A DNA stretch of 64,000 nt, taken from contig NZ_QAOX01000008.1 of the NCBI RefSeq assembly GCF_003050935.1, forward strand, positions 1-64,000, read 5' to 3'. The position numbers and the translations under genes are program-made. Below the pieces are notes generated by a model. The model worked only from the letters and a program-made list of their open reading frames with translations, searched no databases and was not told the DNA's origin. The stretch's first letter is position 1. Each line of letters opens with the position of its first letter. Of the stretch, positions 52,417-62,857 are shown piece after piece. Source of the DNA: Luteibacter sp. OK325. Lineage in GTDB: Bacteria > Pseudomonadota > Gammaproteobacteria > Xanthomonadales > Rhodanobacteraceae.

Positions 52417-53697
52417 ATGGCAGTGACCCCCCAGCCGACAGCGGTGAATGACGACGGGATTCTCCCGATCGTCCGCGTACCCATTCTGGATAAGAAGCAG
52501 GCGCTGTTCGCCTATGAGCTTCTGTTTCCCCGCCCGATCGGCAGCGATATCGACGCCGCGGCGCTTGCGCACACGCAGGCCACGCTGAGCGCGATCGCCG
52601 ACGGCAGCCTCAAGCGCCTGGTTCGCGACAATCGTGCCTTCCTGCACATGTCCTCCCAGCTGCTCCTCGAGCACGCGGACATCCTTCGCCACAACGCGCG
52701 CCTGGGCGCGAGCATCAGTGCGGATGTCGGCACCGACGAGCAGTTGCTGGAGAAGCTTCGCGAGCTGAAGGGTCACGGCTGCCTGTTCATGCTCGAAGAC
52801 TTCAACCTGCCCGCCGACCCCGAACACCGGGCCGGCGTGGATGCACTGCTGCGCATCGTGCAATTCGCCAAGGTGGCGGTGGATCATCGCCACCCGGTCG
52901 CGGCGCGCGCGCATATGGACTACGTCCACGCGTTCGGCGTCAAGGTGATCGTCACCGGCATCGACACGCACGAGACCTTCGTCGACTATGTCGACCAGGA
53001 CGTGGACGGCTTCCAGGGCAAGTACCTGCTTCGCCCCGAGCGCGTGGACATGCCGCGCCTCGCCCCGAGCAAGCTCGGCGTGCTGCGCCTCATGGGCGCC
53101 CTGCAGGATCCGGAAAACGGTCCCGTCGAACTGGGCAAGATCATCCGCGACGATGCCGTGCTCAGCTACAAGCTGCTCGGCTGCGTGAACTCCGCCTATT
53201 TCGCCCTGCCTCGCCAGCTGAAATCGGTGGAACAGGCCGCGGTGTTCTTCGGCGTGAACCGCATGCGCAACTGGATCTTCACCATGGCCGTCTCCGGCAT
53301 GGATGAGCGCCCGCCGGAACTGCTTCGCCTGGCCCTGATCCGCGCACACATGTGCGAGAAGCTCGCCCGTACGATCAAGCCCGAGCTGCAGGAAATGGCC
53401 TTCACGGCCGGCCTGTTCTCACTGCTCGATACACTGATGAATGTGTCCATGGCCTACGTGCTCGAACACCTTCCATTGGCGATCGAAATTCGCGAGGCGC
53501 TGCTCGAAGGCGCGGGTCCGTTCGCGCCTCTACTCGACCAGATCCGTCACTGGGAACAGGGCGAGTTGGAAACCGACTCGGCGCTGCGCACGCAGCACCT
53601 GCAGACGATGGCCGCGATGTACGTCGAGGCGGCCAGCTGGGCCGACCACGTCTACGCGTTCGCCGACGGCACCGCGGTAGTCGAAGTCGAAGCGTAA
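52417..53697 (+). CDS. Degenerate EAL-HDOD signalling protein
   Basis: 426 aa. N-terminal EAL fold (about 17-215) in which catalytic residues are altered: FAYELLF replaces EALLR-type, RAFLHM lacks the Asn, FMLEDF replaces DDFG, VIVTGIDTHE replaces AEGVET; GFQGKYLLRPE is kept. It is therefore unlikely to hydrolyse c-di-GMP. A C-terminal HDOD domain (KLGVLRLMGALQDPENGPVELGKIIRDDAVLSYKLLGCVNSAYF) follows. The gene lies 51 bp after flgN; similar genes sit near flgMN in Xanthomonadales. A regulatory or scaffolding role is inferred. Confidence 0.85.
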   Translation: MAVTPQPTAVNDDGILPIVRVPILDKKQALFAYELLFPRPIGSDIDAAALAHTQATLSAIADGSLKRLVRDNRAFLHMSSQLLLEHADILRHNARLGASISADVGTDEQLLEKLRELKGHGCLFMLEDFNLPADPEHRAGVDALLRIVQFAKVAVDHRHPVAARAHMDYVHAFGVKVIVTGIDTHETFVDYVDQDVDGFQGKYLLRPERVDMPRLAPSKLGVLRLMGALQDPENGPVELGKIIRDDAVLSYKLLGCVNSAYFALPRQLKSVEQAAVFFGVNRMRNWIFTMAVSGMDERPPELLRLALIRAHMCEKLARTIKPELQEMAFTAGLFSLLDTLMNVSMAYVLEHLPLAIEIREALLEGAGPFAPLLDQIRHWEQGELETDSALRTQHLQTMAAMYVEAASWADHVYAFADGTAVVEVEA

Positions 53698-53713
53698 GCT
53701 CGACCCCTGCTGT

Positions 53714-53796
53714 TGTAGGAGCCGATTCATCGGCGATAGGGTGCTTGCCATGACCTTGCCCGCTGCCGCGGGATCGCCGCTGAAGCGGCTCCTACA
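53714..53796. repeat. Inverted REP pair (BIME-like) between convergent genes
   Basis: REP at 53714-53737 (plus; GTAGGAGC head, GCCGATTCATCGGC hairpin) and an inverted REP at 53773-53796 (GTAGGAGC head on the minus strand, GCCGCTTCAGCGGC hairpin). It lies between the convergent EAL-HDOD and MAPEG genes and may act as a bidirectional transcript end. The second copy contains the MAPEG stop codon. Confidence 0.9.
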
Positions 53797-54205
53797 GAGA
53801 GCTGCTCGCGGCGATGACGTGGATCACCACGTACTGCCATATCAGCATCAGCGCCATCAGCCCGATCACCACCAGGGTGAGACCTGCACCGACCGCACGT
53901 CCCGCTGAATTTCCGGCGGCACGCGACAGGCCGAACGCATGGACGACACGCGCCGTCAGCAGCGCGATGCCGAACACGTGAAGCAGTAGCGGCAGGGTCT
54001 GGTCGAGCTCGAGAACCAGCAGCAGGATCAACGCGAGCGGCACGTACTCGGTGGCGTTGCCATGCGCACGGATGGCGCAGGCGACGCTTCGGTCGCCGCC
54101 GTCGCCCAGTCCGATGCTCATGCGCCGGCGAATGAGCATCACCCGAATCGCCAGGCCGAGGATAAGCAGGGTCAGCAGGGCCGCGTAGAGTCCGGTAATG
54201 CGCAT
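53792..54205 (-). CDS. MAPEG family membrane protein
   Basis: 137 aa with about four membrane helices and the MAPEG-type motif RAHGNATEYVPLALILLLVLE near the first loop (compare YecN-like proteins); members include glutathione-dependent membrane enzymes, but the bacterial members' reaction is mostly unknown. AAGGAG lies about 8 nt before the ATG. The TAG stop falls inside a REP element, so the C-terminus (AASSSL) may have been altered by REP insertion. Confidence 0.85.
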   Translation of the reverse strand: MRITGLYAALLTLLILGLAIRVMLIRRRMSIGLGDGGDRSVACAIRAHGNATEYVPLALILLLVLELDQTLPLLLHVFGIALLTARVVHAFGLSRAAGNSAGRAVGAGLTLVVIGLMALMLIWQYVVIHVIAASSSL

Positions 54206-54225
54206 GGTCTCGCTCCTTAGAATGG

Positions 54226-55281
54226 CTATTCGGAATGCGATGCCGAGCGCTGCTGCACGCGCCAGATCGCAAGGCCCGCGCCGAGCACGGCAACTAGCAA
54301 CCATACGCTGGCCGTCATGGCGTCGCCAGCCAGCCACATCACCCCCGCCACGGCAGGCACTGCCACGGCACCGATGCCCACGGCGAACAGTACATCGCTG
54401 CGCAGTCGGCTCGTGCAGGCAAGCAGGAAGGCACCCAGGGCGGCCAGTACGAACGCGACGAGTCGAACCAGTAGCACGGCCTGCGGCGGCTCGGGCATGG
54501 CGGGCAGCACATCGAGCAGGCTGCGATCGCCTACCTGTACGTCGAAGCCCTGGTCGCCGTCGGCTGCCTCGCGCGGTGCCAGCGTATCGCCGTCGATCCG
54601 CGCCAGCACCGTCATCGATTGCACCGGAACCGCTTCCCAACTGATCCGAAGATCGCCCAGGCGTGGATTCGATGGCTTGCTGCTCGTTACGAGCTTGTCA
54701 TCCACGCGCTGGAAGGTGGCTGCCAGGTTCGCCGGCAGGGTGTGTTCGTCGGGCGTGATGTCGATCCGCCCGGGAAACGCGCGGATGATCGGCGTGGACA
54801 GCTTGAAGTTGCCCAGTTTCACCTCGCCCGCCTCGAACTGACGACCCTGGATCGGAAACGCCCCCGGATTCACGTGCCCCGCCGGCTTGGCGAAGTTGGT
54901 CGCATCGATGGGACGATCGACCCAGTCCAGTTCGTAGTGCGTGCTGCCGGCGACGGTGATCTCACGCCACTGGAACATTTCGACGTGGCGAATGAGGATC
55001 GGCGACTCCGCGCGAATGTTGAATTCCGGATCGCGCGGGGCATCGAGAATCTGTGGCACGCCGTTGACCCGCGTCATCGAACCGTACTGTCCGGCCGTGG
55101 GCCTGCCTTGCGTACCCAGGTCGAGCACGGGCGAGCCATGACGCGACATCGCCGCGCCATAATTCATGACCCGGTGCTCATTCCAGGCGATCAGGCCAAG
55201 GCCCGCGAGCAGCAACACGGCGCCCGCGATGCGCGCGCCCCAGGCCATGCCGCTGTCTTTCATCTTGTGTCTGGATCTCAT
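54226..55281 (-). CDS. TMEM43-like membrane protein
   Basis: 351 aa. An N-terminal membrane helix (about 14-32, ARIAGAVLLLAGLGLIAWNE) with the WNEHR motif, a large periplasmic domain (EMFQWREITVAGSTHYELDWVDRPID, GRIDITPDE), and a C-terminal cluster of three to four helices (about 268-345). This matches the TMEM43/DUF1625 family. No enzymatic role is established. It lies 20 bp upstream of the MAPEG gene on the same strand, probably cotranscribed. Confidence 0.78.
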   Translation of the reverse strand: MRSRHKMKDSGMAWGARIAGAVLLLAGLGLIAWNEHRVMNYGAAMSRHGSPVLDLGTQGRPTAGQYGSMTRVNGVPQILDAPRDPEFNIRAESPILIRHVEMFQWREITVAGSTHYELDWVDRPIDATNFAKPAGHVNPGAFPIQGRQFEAGEVKLGNFKLSTPIIRAFPGRIDITPDEHTLPANLAATFQRVDDKLVTSSKPSNPRLGDLRISWEAVPVQSMTVLARIDGDTLAPREAADGDQGFDVQVGDRSLLDVLPAMPEPPQAVLLVRLVAFVLAALGAFLLACTSRLRSDVLFAVGIGAVAVPAVAGVMWLAGDAMTASVWLLVAVLGAGLAIWRVQQRSASHSE

Positions 55282-55308
55282 CCTGCCCCCTGCCCGTCAC
55301 CTGCGCCC

Positions 55309-56160
55309 TTACGCTTCGATGCCGTTTAGTCGTTCATGCGTATCGGCAGCCGTATAACGGCCTTTACCGTCCATTTCCACGGACGCCATGGCGCAACCGT
55401 GGTCGTGGGTAAAAAAGAGCTTTACGCCACGTGCGATCTTGTCATCGAGAAAGACCCGCTTCTCATCGATCAATTTCTCCGGCCAACGGTCGTAACCCAT
55501 CGTCACCGGCAGGTGCACCCAGGGGCGACCCGGAATGAGGTCGGCACAGAACACCACGCCGCCAACCTCGGCAAGCATGAGCCCCGGCGTATGGCCTTCG
55601 GAAAACTCGAAGCGCACGGCGTCGCCCAAAGACGACGGGCGCCCGTCTTCGACCAGTTCGAGCCGGCCGCTCGCTTCGAGCAAGCCAACCAGTTCGGGAA
55701 TGAACGAGGCGCGGTCGCGTGGGTGAGGGGCGCGTGCACGGGCCCAGTGCCCGGCACCGACCAGGAAGCGAGCGTTCGGGAACAACAGCGTGGCCGGCTG
55801 CCCTTCGGCCCAGGGTGCGAGCAATCCGCCGGCGTGATCGAAGTGCAGGTGCGACAGCACCACGGCGTCGATATCCTCGTGACGAAGTCCGGCTTCGGCC
55901 AGCGAGTCCAGCAACACGTGGTGGCCCTCGACCACGCCGAAGCGCTCGCGCATGGCTGGATCGAAGAAGGCGCCGATGCCGGTCTCGAACAACACATTCC
56001 GGCCATCGAGGCCGGTGACGAGAAGACAGCGGCAGGCGAGCGGTATGCGGTTCTCCGCATCCGGCGTCACCCAGCGCGACCACATGGCGCGCGGCGCGTT
56101 GCCGAACATCGCGCCACCGTCGAGTCGCTGGGAATTGCCAATGAGTGACCAGAGTTTCAT
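55309..56160 (-). CDS. Metallo-beta-lactamase-fold hydrolase, YtnP lactonase-like
   Basis: 283 aa. The zinc-binding HxHxDH motif HLHFDHAGG (H104, H106, D108, H109), a further metal His in SEGHTPGL, an Asp in [10 protein letters not shown] and the terminal FFTHDHG are all present, so it should be an active hydrolase. The N-terminus ([31 protein letters not shown]) resembles Bacillus YtnP, a quorum-quenching lactonase. Substrate is unproven. There is no signal peptide. It lies 27 bp from the TMEM43-like gene and 10 bp from ggt. Confidence 0.85.
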   Translation of the reverse strand: MKLWSLIGNSQRLDGGAMFGNAPRAMWSRWVTPDAENRIPLACRCLLVTGLDGRNVLFETGIGAFFDPAMRERFGVVEGHHVLLDSLAEAGLRHEDIDAVVLSHLHFDHAGGLLAPWAEGQPATLLFPNARFLVGAGHWARARAPHPRDRASFIPELVGLLEASGRLELVEDGRPSSLGDAVRFEFSEGHTPGLMLAEVGGVVFCADLIPGRPWVHLPVTMGYDRWPEKLIDEKRVFLDDKIARGVKLFFTHDHGCAMASVEMDGKGRYTAADTHERLNGIEA

Positions 56161-56170
56161 GGCGACAACC

Positions 56171-57871
56171 TTACTGCACCTTGCCTAGTCCCGACGGACG
56201 GCGCGGATCGCTGGCGGCGTCGAGCTTGTTCGTACGGTGGTCCCAGGTCACTACGTTCATGAAACCCCAGGGCGAACGATTCCTCAGCACGTGGCCCATG
56301 TCCGTCAGTGCCTTGGCGGTCGCGTCGTCAAAGACGCCGGCTTCGACATCGACGCGGTCGGGCAGGTACTGGTGGTGGTAGCGCTTCTGCGCGGTGATCT
56401 CCGAAGCACTCTTGCCGTCGATGAAGGCGAGTATCCCTTCGAGCACCTGCGTGATGATGGTTGAGCCGCCGGGTGAGCCGATCACCGCCGTGCGATCGGC
56501 GCCAAAGACGAAGCTGGGCGACATGGACGAGAGCATGCGCTTGCCGGGTTCGGGCGCATTGGCCAGCGCGCCGCGCAAGCCGAAGGCATTCGGCTGGCCG
56601 GGCACGAGGGCGAAGTCGTCCATCTCGTCGTTGAGTACCACGCCTGTGCCCTTGGCGATGAAGGCCGAGCCGAACTCAAGGTTCACGGTGAGAGTCGAGG
56701 CGACCATGTTGCCGTCGGCGTCGATCACCGAGAAGTGTGTCGTGTGCATGCCCGGCTCGGGCGCCATCGAAGTCGGCAGGAGATCGGACGGCGTGGCCTT
56801 GTCCGGTGAGATCGTCGCGCGCAGGCCGTCGGCGTAATACGCCGAGAGCAGCATGTCGAGCGGCATCTTCACGAAGTCCGGATCGCCCAGGTATTCGTTG
56901 TGATCGCGGAACGCGCGACGCATCGCCTCGATCGTGAGATGCGTCGAATGGGCAAGATCCAGCTTGGACAGGTCGAAGCCCGACATGATGTTGAGCACTT
57001 CGGCGATAGCCACGCCACCCGACGACGGCGGCGGCGCGGTGACGATGCGATAGCCCTTGTAGTCGATGCTGAGCGGCTGGCGCTCCTTCGCCTGGTAAGC
57101 CTCGAGATCGGCGGCCGTCCAGTTGCCGCCGGCGCTACGCGATGCGTCGACAAGCAGCTTCGCGGTCTCACCCTTGTAGAAACCGTCGTGACCCTTCGCC
57201 GCCAGGCGCTGCAGCGTCTTCGCCAGGTCCGGCTGCCTGAGCGTCCAGCCGGTGGTGGGCACCTTGCCGCCCGGAAGGTAGACGGCCGCCGATGCCGGAT
57301 AGCGTGCAAGCACGTCCTTGCGGTCATCGATCGTGCCGAGGAAGCGCGCATCCGGCTGGAAACCTTCGGTGGCGATGCGGATGGCCGGAGCGAGGGAGAC
57401 CGACAGCGGTAGCTTGCCGTAATGCGCCGCCATCCAGACCAGGCCAGCCGGTTCACCCGGGATGCCGGCGGACAGTGGACCGTTGGTCGATACGTCGCGG
57501 TTGGGCTGACCGTCCTTGCCGACGTAGACCTTCATGTCGACAGCCTTCGGCGCGGTTTCGCGCGCGTCGATGAAGATGTCGCGGTTGTCGGAAGCGCGGT
57601 GCAACAGGGCCATGAAACCACCGCCGATACCGGAACTCTGTTGTTCGACGACGGCCAGCGTGGAGGACACCGCGACGGCGGCATCGAAGGCATTACCACC
57701 CTTGCCCAGCACTTCGAAGCCCGCGTTGGTGGCCAGGTAGTTGGCACTGGCGATAGCGGCGTGACCGGGGCCTTTGGCCGGCGCAGGTGCATTCTGGGCG
57801 GCGGCGGCGCCTGCGCCAGCAACAAGAAAGAGGCTCGCGGCGAGCACGCGCCACGACGAGGCATGGACCAT
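56171..57871 (-). CDS. ggt: Gamma-glutamyltransferase
   Basis: 566 aa periplasmic enzyme with a signal peptide ([20 protein letters not shown]). It is an autoprocessing Ntn hydrolase: the small subunit should begin at the Thr in [13 protein letters not shown]; further motifs are [21 protein letters not shown] and [13 protein letters not shown]. It transfers or hydrolyses the gamma-glutamyl group of glutathione. Length and active-site region look complete. Confidence 0.93.
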   Translation of the reverse strand: MVHASSWRVLAASLFLVAGAGAAAAQNAPAPAKGPGHAAIASANYLATNAGFEVLGKGGNAFDAAVAVSSTLAVVEQQSSGIGGGFMALLHRASDNRDIFIDARETAPKAVDMKVYVGKDGQPNRDVSTNGPLSAGIPGEPAGLVWMAAHYGKLPLSVSLAPAIRIATEGFQPDARFLGTIDDRKDVLARYPASAAVYLPGGKVPTTGWTLRQPDLAKTLQRLAAKGHDGFYKGETAKLLVDASRSAGGNWTAADLEAYQAKERQPLSIDYKGYRIVTAPPPSSGGVAIAEVLNIMSGFDLSKLDLAHSTHLTIEAMRRAFRDHNEYLGDPDFVKMPLDMLLSAYYADGLRATISPDKATPSDLLPTSMAPEPGMHTTHFSVIDADGNMVASTLTVNLEFGSAFIAKGTGVVLNDEMDDFALVPGQPNAFGLRGALANAPEPGKRMLSSMSPSFVFGADRTAVIGSPGGSTIITQVLEGILAFIDGKSASEITAQKRYHHQYLPDRVDVEAGVFDDATAKALTDMGHVLRNRSPWGFMNVVTWDHRTNKLDAASDPRRPSGLGKVQ

Positions 57872-57937
57872 GGGGTTTCGCTCCGAAAGAGAGATATCGC
57901 TATCGGTGAGATTAACCGATGACGCCGGGGCAAGGGT

Positions 57938-58195
57938 TTACGACGCGGCTTTTCCCATCAGGTGCTCGTACTTGAGCATCAGCTGCTCGCGCGATTCGAC
58001 GCGATCCGGGTCGTTCGGAATGCACTCGACCGGACAGACCTCGACGCATTGGGGCACGTCGAAATGACCGACGCACTCGGTGCAAAGGTCCGGATTGATC
58101 TCGTAATACACCTCGCCGAGCGAGATGGCCTTGTTCGGGCACACGGGTTCGCAGACGTCGCAGTTGACGCAGGTGTCGAGGATGATCAGGGACAT
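57938..58195 (-). CDS. YfhL-family 4Fe-4S dicluster ferredoxin
   Basis: 85 aa with two 4Fe-4S sites: CVNCDVCEPVCP (C9, C12, C15, C19) and a second motif with an inserted loop, CTECVGHFDVPQCVEVCPVEC. The start MSLIILDTC matches YfhL proteins; an ATG 9 bp upstream is possible. It is a small soluble electron carrier. It is often found beside coaD in gammaproteobacteria, as approximately here. Confidence 0.93.
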   Translation of the reverse strand: MSLIILDTCVNCDVCEPVCPNKAISLGEVYYEINPDLCTECVGHFDVPQCVEVCPVECIPNDPDRVESREQLMLKYEHLMGKAAS

Positions 58196-58385
58196 AGCCG
58201 GCATTTTACCCCGAAGTCGGGGTCGCTGCGGATTAAAGCTCTTCGCGCATTTCCGGGGTGGGCTCGTGAACAAATCAAAAAAAGGTTCATTTTGGAAGTC
58301 CGGGGACGCCGAAGGTGTCGGTTCACTCACGCTGTGATTGACTGCTACAAGGTCACGCCGCGGTAGGCACGGGCGTAGCGACGCA

Positions 58386-58526
58386 GAGCCTTCTGTGCCC
58401 ACCCTCGCTGCTCAGACAGTCCTCCGCGTTTCGTACCGGAAAGGCCGCTGCGCGGCCCGTGTTCCTACTGGCCTACGGCCGCTCCACTTGTGCGGAACTC
58501 GCCTCGAGGGTGGGCACCGAAGGCTC
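58386..58526. repeat. 22-bp inverted repeat enclosing 97 bp
   Basis: Left arm 58386-58407 reads GAGCCTTCTGTGCCCACCCT plus CG. The right arm 58505-58526 is its reverse complement with one mismatch (T to G at the ninth base). The 97-bp interior has its own stem GGCCGC-TGC-GCGGCC. Confidence 0.85.
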
Positions 58527-58894
58527 TCCCGGACCCTGAGGCTCGCGTGGGTCGAGCCAAAGCCGCGCGGCAGCATCGTCCGCAGGCACGGCGGCACAGG
58601 AGCGAGGAAGGTGTTCGGCAACCGGGTGCCAGCCACCGCTTCCGCTTCGCCTGGTGTTCCGGCAGGGATCGGGGCCGACGACGGCACCACCCAACGGCTC
58701 TGCTTCCACTGAACCGTATCGTCGTGAGAGACCTTGGTGTCCCCCGCGAGACGCCCAAGTGTAGAGAGCGACGGCGAAGCCGAGCCGCCCCGCGAGGCCG
58801 AAGGCGAGCCATGGGCGAGGTGCGAGGAACGAGGTGCCAAAGAATGCCCGGCCTGAAAGCCGATCGCCCGGGCCCCGGTAATCCGCGAAGAACC

Positions 58895-58923
58895 AAAAAA
58901 AGGGCGCCGCAAATGCGACGCCC
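58895..58923 (-). terminator. Rho-independent terminator of the lipoprotein gene
   Basis: Minus strand GGGCGTCGC-ATTT-GCGGCGCCC stem (one T-G pair) followed by seven T, 27 bp after the stop. Confidence 0.88.
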
Positions 58924-58950
58924 TTCGTTCCCTACCGGAAACCGGCTCGA

Positions 58951-59454
58951 TCAGTACGCGACGAAACGGTACGTGGCGCCGCTCGGGGCCAGCGCATCGG
59001 CGACGCGCTGCTGGTCGGCCTGGTCGCCGATGAACAGCACGATGACGTTCTTGAACGAACCGGCGTTCGCGCCCTTGAAGGCGTCGACCATCAGGTCGGC
59101 GGTCTTGGCCGACTCCGGGCCACCGAACACAAGCATGTTGCCCGGGGTAACGCCGCGGGCGACGGTGCCCTGGACGTTGTCGAGCTGGCGGGCGCGGCCA
59201 TCCTGCCCAGCCTGGTCGTCGCCGGCCGGCACGAAGTACGGGAACGGACGGTCAGCCGTCATGCCCTGCATGTTCTTGCGCACGATCTGGCCGAAGTACT
59301 GGCTCCATGCCTTGGTATCGGTCGGGTTGGTCGGCTTGGCGACAGCGGCTTCCTGCGTCGTGGCAGCCTGATCGGCGTCTTCCGACTTGTTGCAGGCAGA
59401 GAGGGCCAGGGCGGCGGTCAGGGCCACGGACGCGGCGAGGACGAACTTACGCAT
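58951..59454 (-). CDS. Putative lipoprotein of unknown function
   Basis: 167 aa. Lipoprotein signal peptide with lipobox LSAC (Cys21), then an acidic segment (NKSEDADQAATTQ) and a conserved-looking domain (WSQYFGQIVRKNMQGM, PYFVPAGDD, GNMLVFGGPESAKTADLMVDAF, NVIVLFIGDQADQQRVADAL). I do not recognise the domain. GGTGAT precedes the ATG. It lies 17 bp after coaD on the same strand and ends at a clear terminator. Confidence 0.82.
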   Translation of the reverse strand: MRKFVLAASVALTAALALSACNKSEDADQAATTQEAAVAKPTNPTDTKAWSQYFGQIVRKNMQGMTADRPFPYFVPAGDDQAGQDGRARQLDNVQGTVARGVTPGNMLVFGGPESAKTADLMVDAFKGANAGSFKNVIVLFIGDQADQQRVADALAPSGATYRFVAY

Positions 59455-59471
59455 GATGATCACCTTTGTTT

Positions 59472-60571
<1,100 letters not shown>

Positions 60572-60635
60572 CGCTCAGCGGCCAGTGAGGGCGGGAGTGC
60601 TAGCATTCGCCTATTGTCTTTGAATCGCTGGCGCA

Positions 60636-61766
60636 ATGCTCAAGTTCTGGAAGAAGAAGCCCGTCGAACCCACCGCGACGCCCGACGTCTCGACGCACGA
60701 AGAGCGCGTGGAGAAGGTCGCTGATGCCGCCTCGATCGACGCTGGCCCGGCCGTCTCCGAGGCCCTCGCCGAAGCCGTGCTGCCTGAGCCCGAAGCTCCC
60801 GCGGTCGAGCCCGATGTAGAGGAAGCCTCGATCGTCGAGGCGGCGCAGCCGTCGAAACGGAGCTGGCGCGAGCGCCTTTCCGGCAGCGGCTTCGCGAAGA
60901 GCCTCACCACGCTCTTCGTCCGTCACCCCAGGCTCGACGACGACCTGCTCGACGAACTGGAAACAACCCTGATCACCGCCGACGTCGGCGTCGAGGCCAG
61001 CAGCAACCTGGTCGAAGACCTGCGCAAGCGCATGCACAAGCGCGAATTCGCCGACGCGGGGGATCTGCTCAAGGCCCTGCGGCGCGAACTTGTGGCCCTG
61101 CTCAAGCCGGTGGAGAAACCATTGGATGTCTCCACGGCCACGCCCTTCGTCATCCTCACCGTCGGCATCAACGGCGTGGGCAAGACCACCACCATCGGCA
61201 AGCTGGCCCGGCGCTATTCGGACGAGGGCCGCAGCGTCATGCTGGCCGCCGGCGACACCTTCCGTGCCGCCGCCGTCGAGCAGCTGAAGACCTGGGGCGA
61301 GCGTAACAAGGTGCCCGTGGTTTCCCAGGGGCAGGATGCGGACTCGGCCAGCGTTATCTTCGATGCACTGCAAGCCGCTCGCTCGCGTGGCACCCAGGTG
61401 CTGATCGCCGATACCGCGGGGCGCCTCCACACTCAGGGCGGACTCATGGATGAACTGGGCAAGATTGGCCGTGTCATGAAGAAGCTCGATGCCGCCGCGC
61501 CACACGAAGTGCTCATGGTGATCGACGGCACGACGGGTCAGAACGCGATCAGCCAGCTTCGCCAGTTCCGCGATACCGCAGGCGTCACCGGCCTGGTCGT
61601 GACCAAGCTCGACGGCACCGCCAAGGGCGGCGTGATGTTCGCGCTAGCCCGCGAATTCAAACTGCCGATCCGCTATGTCGGGCTCGGCGAGACAGCCACC
61701 GACCTGCGGGTCTTCGATGCGGAAGCATTCGTCGACGGCCTGTTGCCGGCGAGTCTCGGTGGCTGA
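60636..61766 (+). CDS. ftsY: Signal recognition particle receptor FtsY
   Basis: 376 aa. An acidic N-terminal A domain (about 10-75, Glu/Ala/Val-rich), helical N domain, and GTPase G domain with [37 protein letters not shown] and [10 protein letters not shown]. It docks SRP-ribosome complexes at the inner membrane. Confidence 0.97.
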   Translation: MLKFWKKKPVEPTATPDVSTHEERVEKVADAASIDAGPAVSEALAEAVLPEPEAPAVEPDVEEASIVEAAQPSKRSWRERLSGSGFAKSLTTLFVRHPRLDDDLLDELETTLITADVGVEASSNLVEDLRKRMHKREFADAGDLLKALRRELVALLKPVEKPLDVSTATPFVILTVGINGVGKTTTIGKLARRYSDEGRSVMLAAGDTFRAAAVEQLKTWGERNKVPVVSQGQDADSASVIFDALQAARSRGTQVLIADTAGRLHTQGGLMDELGKIGRVMKKLDAAAPHEVLMVIDGTTGQNAISQLRQFRDTAGVTGLVVTKLDGTAKGGVMFALAREFKLPIRYVGLGETATDLRVFDAEAFVDGLLPASLGG

Positions 61767-61777
61767 GTGAGTGTCCA

Positions 61778-62857
61778 ATGGCAAGCGTCGCGGCCATGAA
61801 CCGACGACTGCGCGTCGGCCTCTTCGCCGTCGTCGGCCTCTTCGCCGCGATCATCTTCGCGGCGCTGGTCGCCATGTACGTCGTGCTCCAGCCGGAGCGT
61901 TTCACTGCGCTGCTGCAGTCGCGCGCACGTGTCGCCGGGCTGGACCTTACCCTTGCCAATCCGGCCAGCACCAGCCTATGGCCCAAACCGTCGCTTGAAC
62001 TGGATGGCATCACGCTGCGCGGAGATGGCGGCGGCGCGCCGCTGATCGTCGCCTCGCGCGGGAAACTCGTCCTTCCATGGCGCACCCTCATGGGTGGCGA
62101 GGCCACCATCTCGCGACTGGAAATAGAAAGCGCGCGCATCGACCTCGACGCTGTATCTGCCTATCTCGACACGCTGCCGCAGCGGCCCTCAACCGCAGGC
62201 GCGATCCTGCCAGAGATCGATGCCGGATTCCGCGTGTCGCGAAGCACCCTGCTGCGAGGCAACCGGCTGCTGCTCTCCAACGTCGACATCGACGCCGGCC
62301 GATTGGCCAGCAACCATCGATTCAACCTGTCCATCGACGCGAGCACGGCGGACGAGACGCCCTACGCACTCGATCTCGCAACCACGCCCGCGCTCACACG
62401 TGGCGTGCTTACGCTCGGCGAGCTCAACCTGGATGTTGCAAGCAAGGACCACTTCAGCGCAAAACTGCATGGCGATGCCACGTGGCGGGGCGGCGCGGAT
62501 GTCGGCGCCTCGATGGCCGGGCAGGTGACGCGCGCCGCTGCCGCCCCTTATGACGTGGTTCTTGGCGTCACGCCAGCCAACCAACAGGATCCGCTATCGA
62601 TCGCGCTGAAGATCGACGGTGAGCAGGACCATGCGGATCTCCACCTTCCGCCGCTTGCACTGGCCGACTGGTGGACAGGTGTGCAGGCGGGGCGCTCACC
62701 CACGCTCCCACCCGTACAGGGCAGCATCGAATCCACACAGGTGGACGTCGGCAGCGTGCACATCAAGGGCTTGCGCGTCCGCGCGACGTCCGGGGCAGCG
62801 GCAGCGGCCTCACCGGCTCCGACCTCGACCGCCACTACGCCAGCTCGATTGCCATGA
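61778..62857 (+). CDS. AsmA-like membrane-anchored protein
   Basis: 359 aa. One N-terminal membrane helix (about 13-37, VGLFAVVGLFAAIIFAALVAMYVVL) then an AsmA-type N-domain (PERFTALLQSRARVAGLDLTL, SLELDGITLR, ISRLEIESARIDLD). It is shorter than classical AsmA and ends in a low-complexity Ala/Ser/Thr/Pro tail. AsmA-like proteins take part in envelope lipid homeostasis; a role here is inferred. Neither ATG 61778 nor ATG 61796 has a strong ribosome site. The stop overlaps the mutY start (ATGA). Confidence 0.75.
   Translation: MASVAAMNRRLRVGLFAVVGLFAAIIFAALVAMYVVLQPERFTALLQSRARVAGLDLTLANPASTSLWPKPSLELDGITLRGDGGGAPLIVASRGKLVLPWRTLMGGEATISRLEIESARIDLDAVSAYLDTLPQRPSTAGAILPEIDAGFRVSRSTLLRGNRLLLSNVDIDAGRLASNHRFNLSIDASTADETPYALDLATTPALTRGVLTLGELNLDVASKDHFSAKLHGDATWRGGADVGASMAGQVTRAAAAPYDVVLGVTPANQQDPLSIALKIDGEQDHADLHLPPLALADWWTGVQAGRSPTLPPVQGSIESTQVDVGSVHIKGLRVRATSGAAAAASPAPTSTATTPARLP

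Larger units (their letters stand above)
58196..58950. other. 755-bp gene-free region with large inverted repeat
   Basis: No open frame here has ribosome sites or recognisable protein features. It holds an inverted repeat with 22-bp arms (58386-58407 and 58505-58526, one mismatch), several smaller GC-rich stems, and a terminator at the right end. It may be a mobile non-coding element or a structured RNA; I cannot decide which. Confidence 0.6.

Noticed and set aside
58386-58900. RNase P RNA, tmRNA or other standard structural RNA
   Set aside because: Neither strand shows the conserved RNase P P4 helix sequence (GAGGAAAGTCC / ACAGAA) or a tmRNA tRNA-like end; kept as an unexplained structured region.
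58412-58912. 166-aa minus-strand ORF in the gene-free region
   Set aside because: Low-complexity Arg/Ser/Pro composition, no ribosome site, spans the inverted repeat; looks like a GC-rich chance frame.
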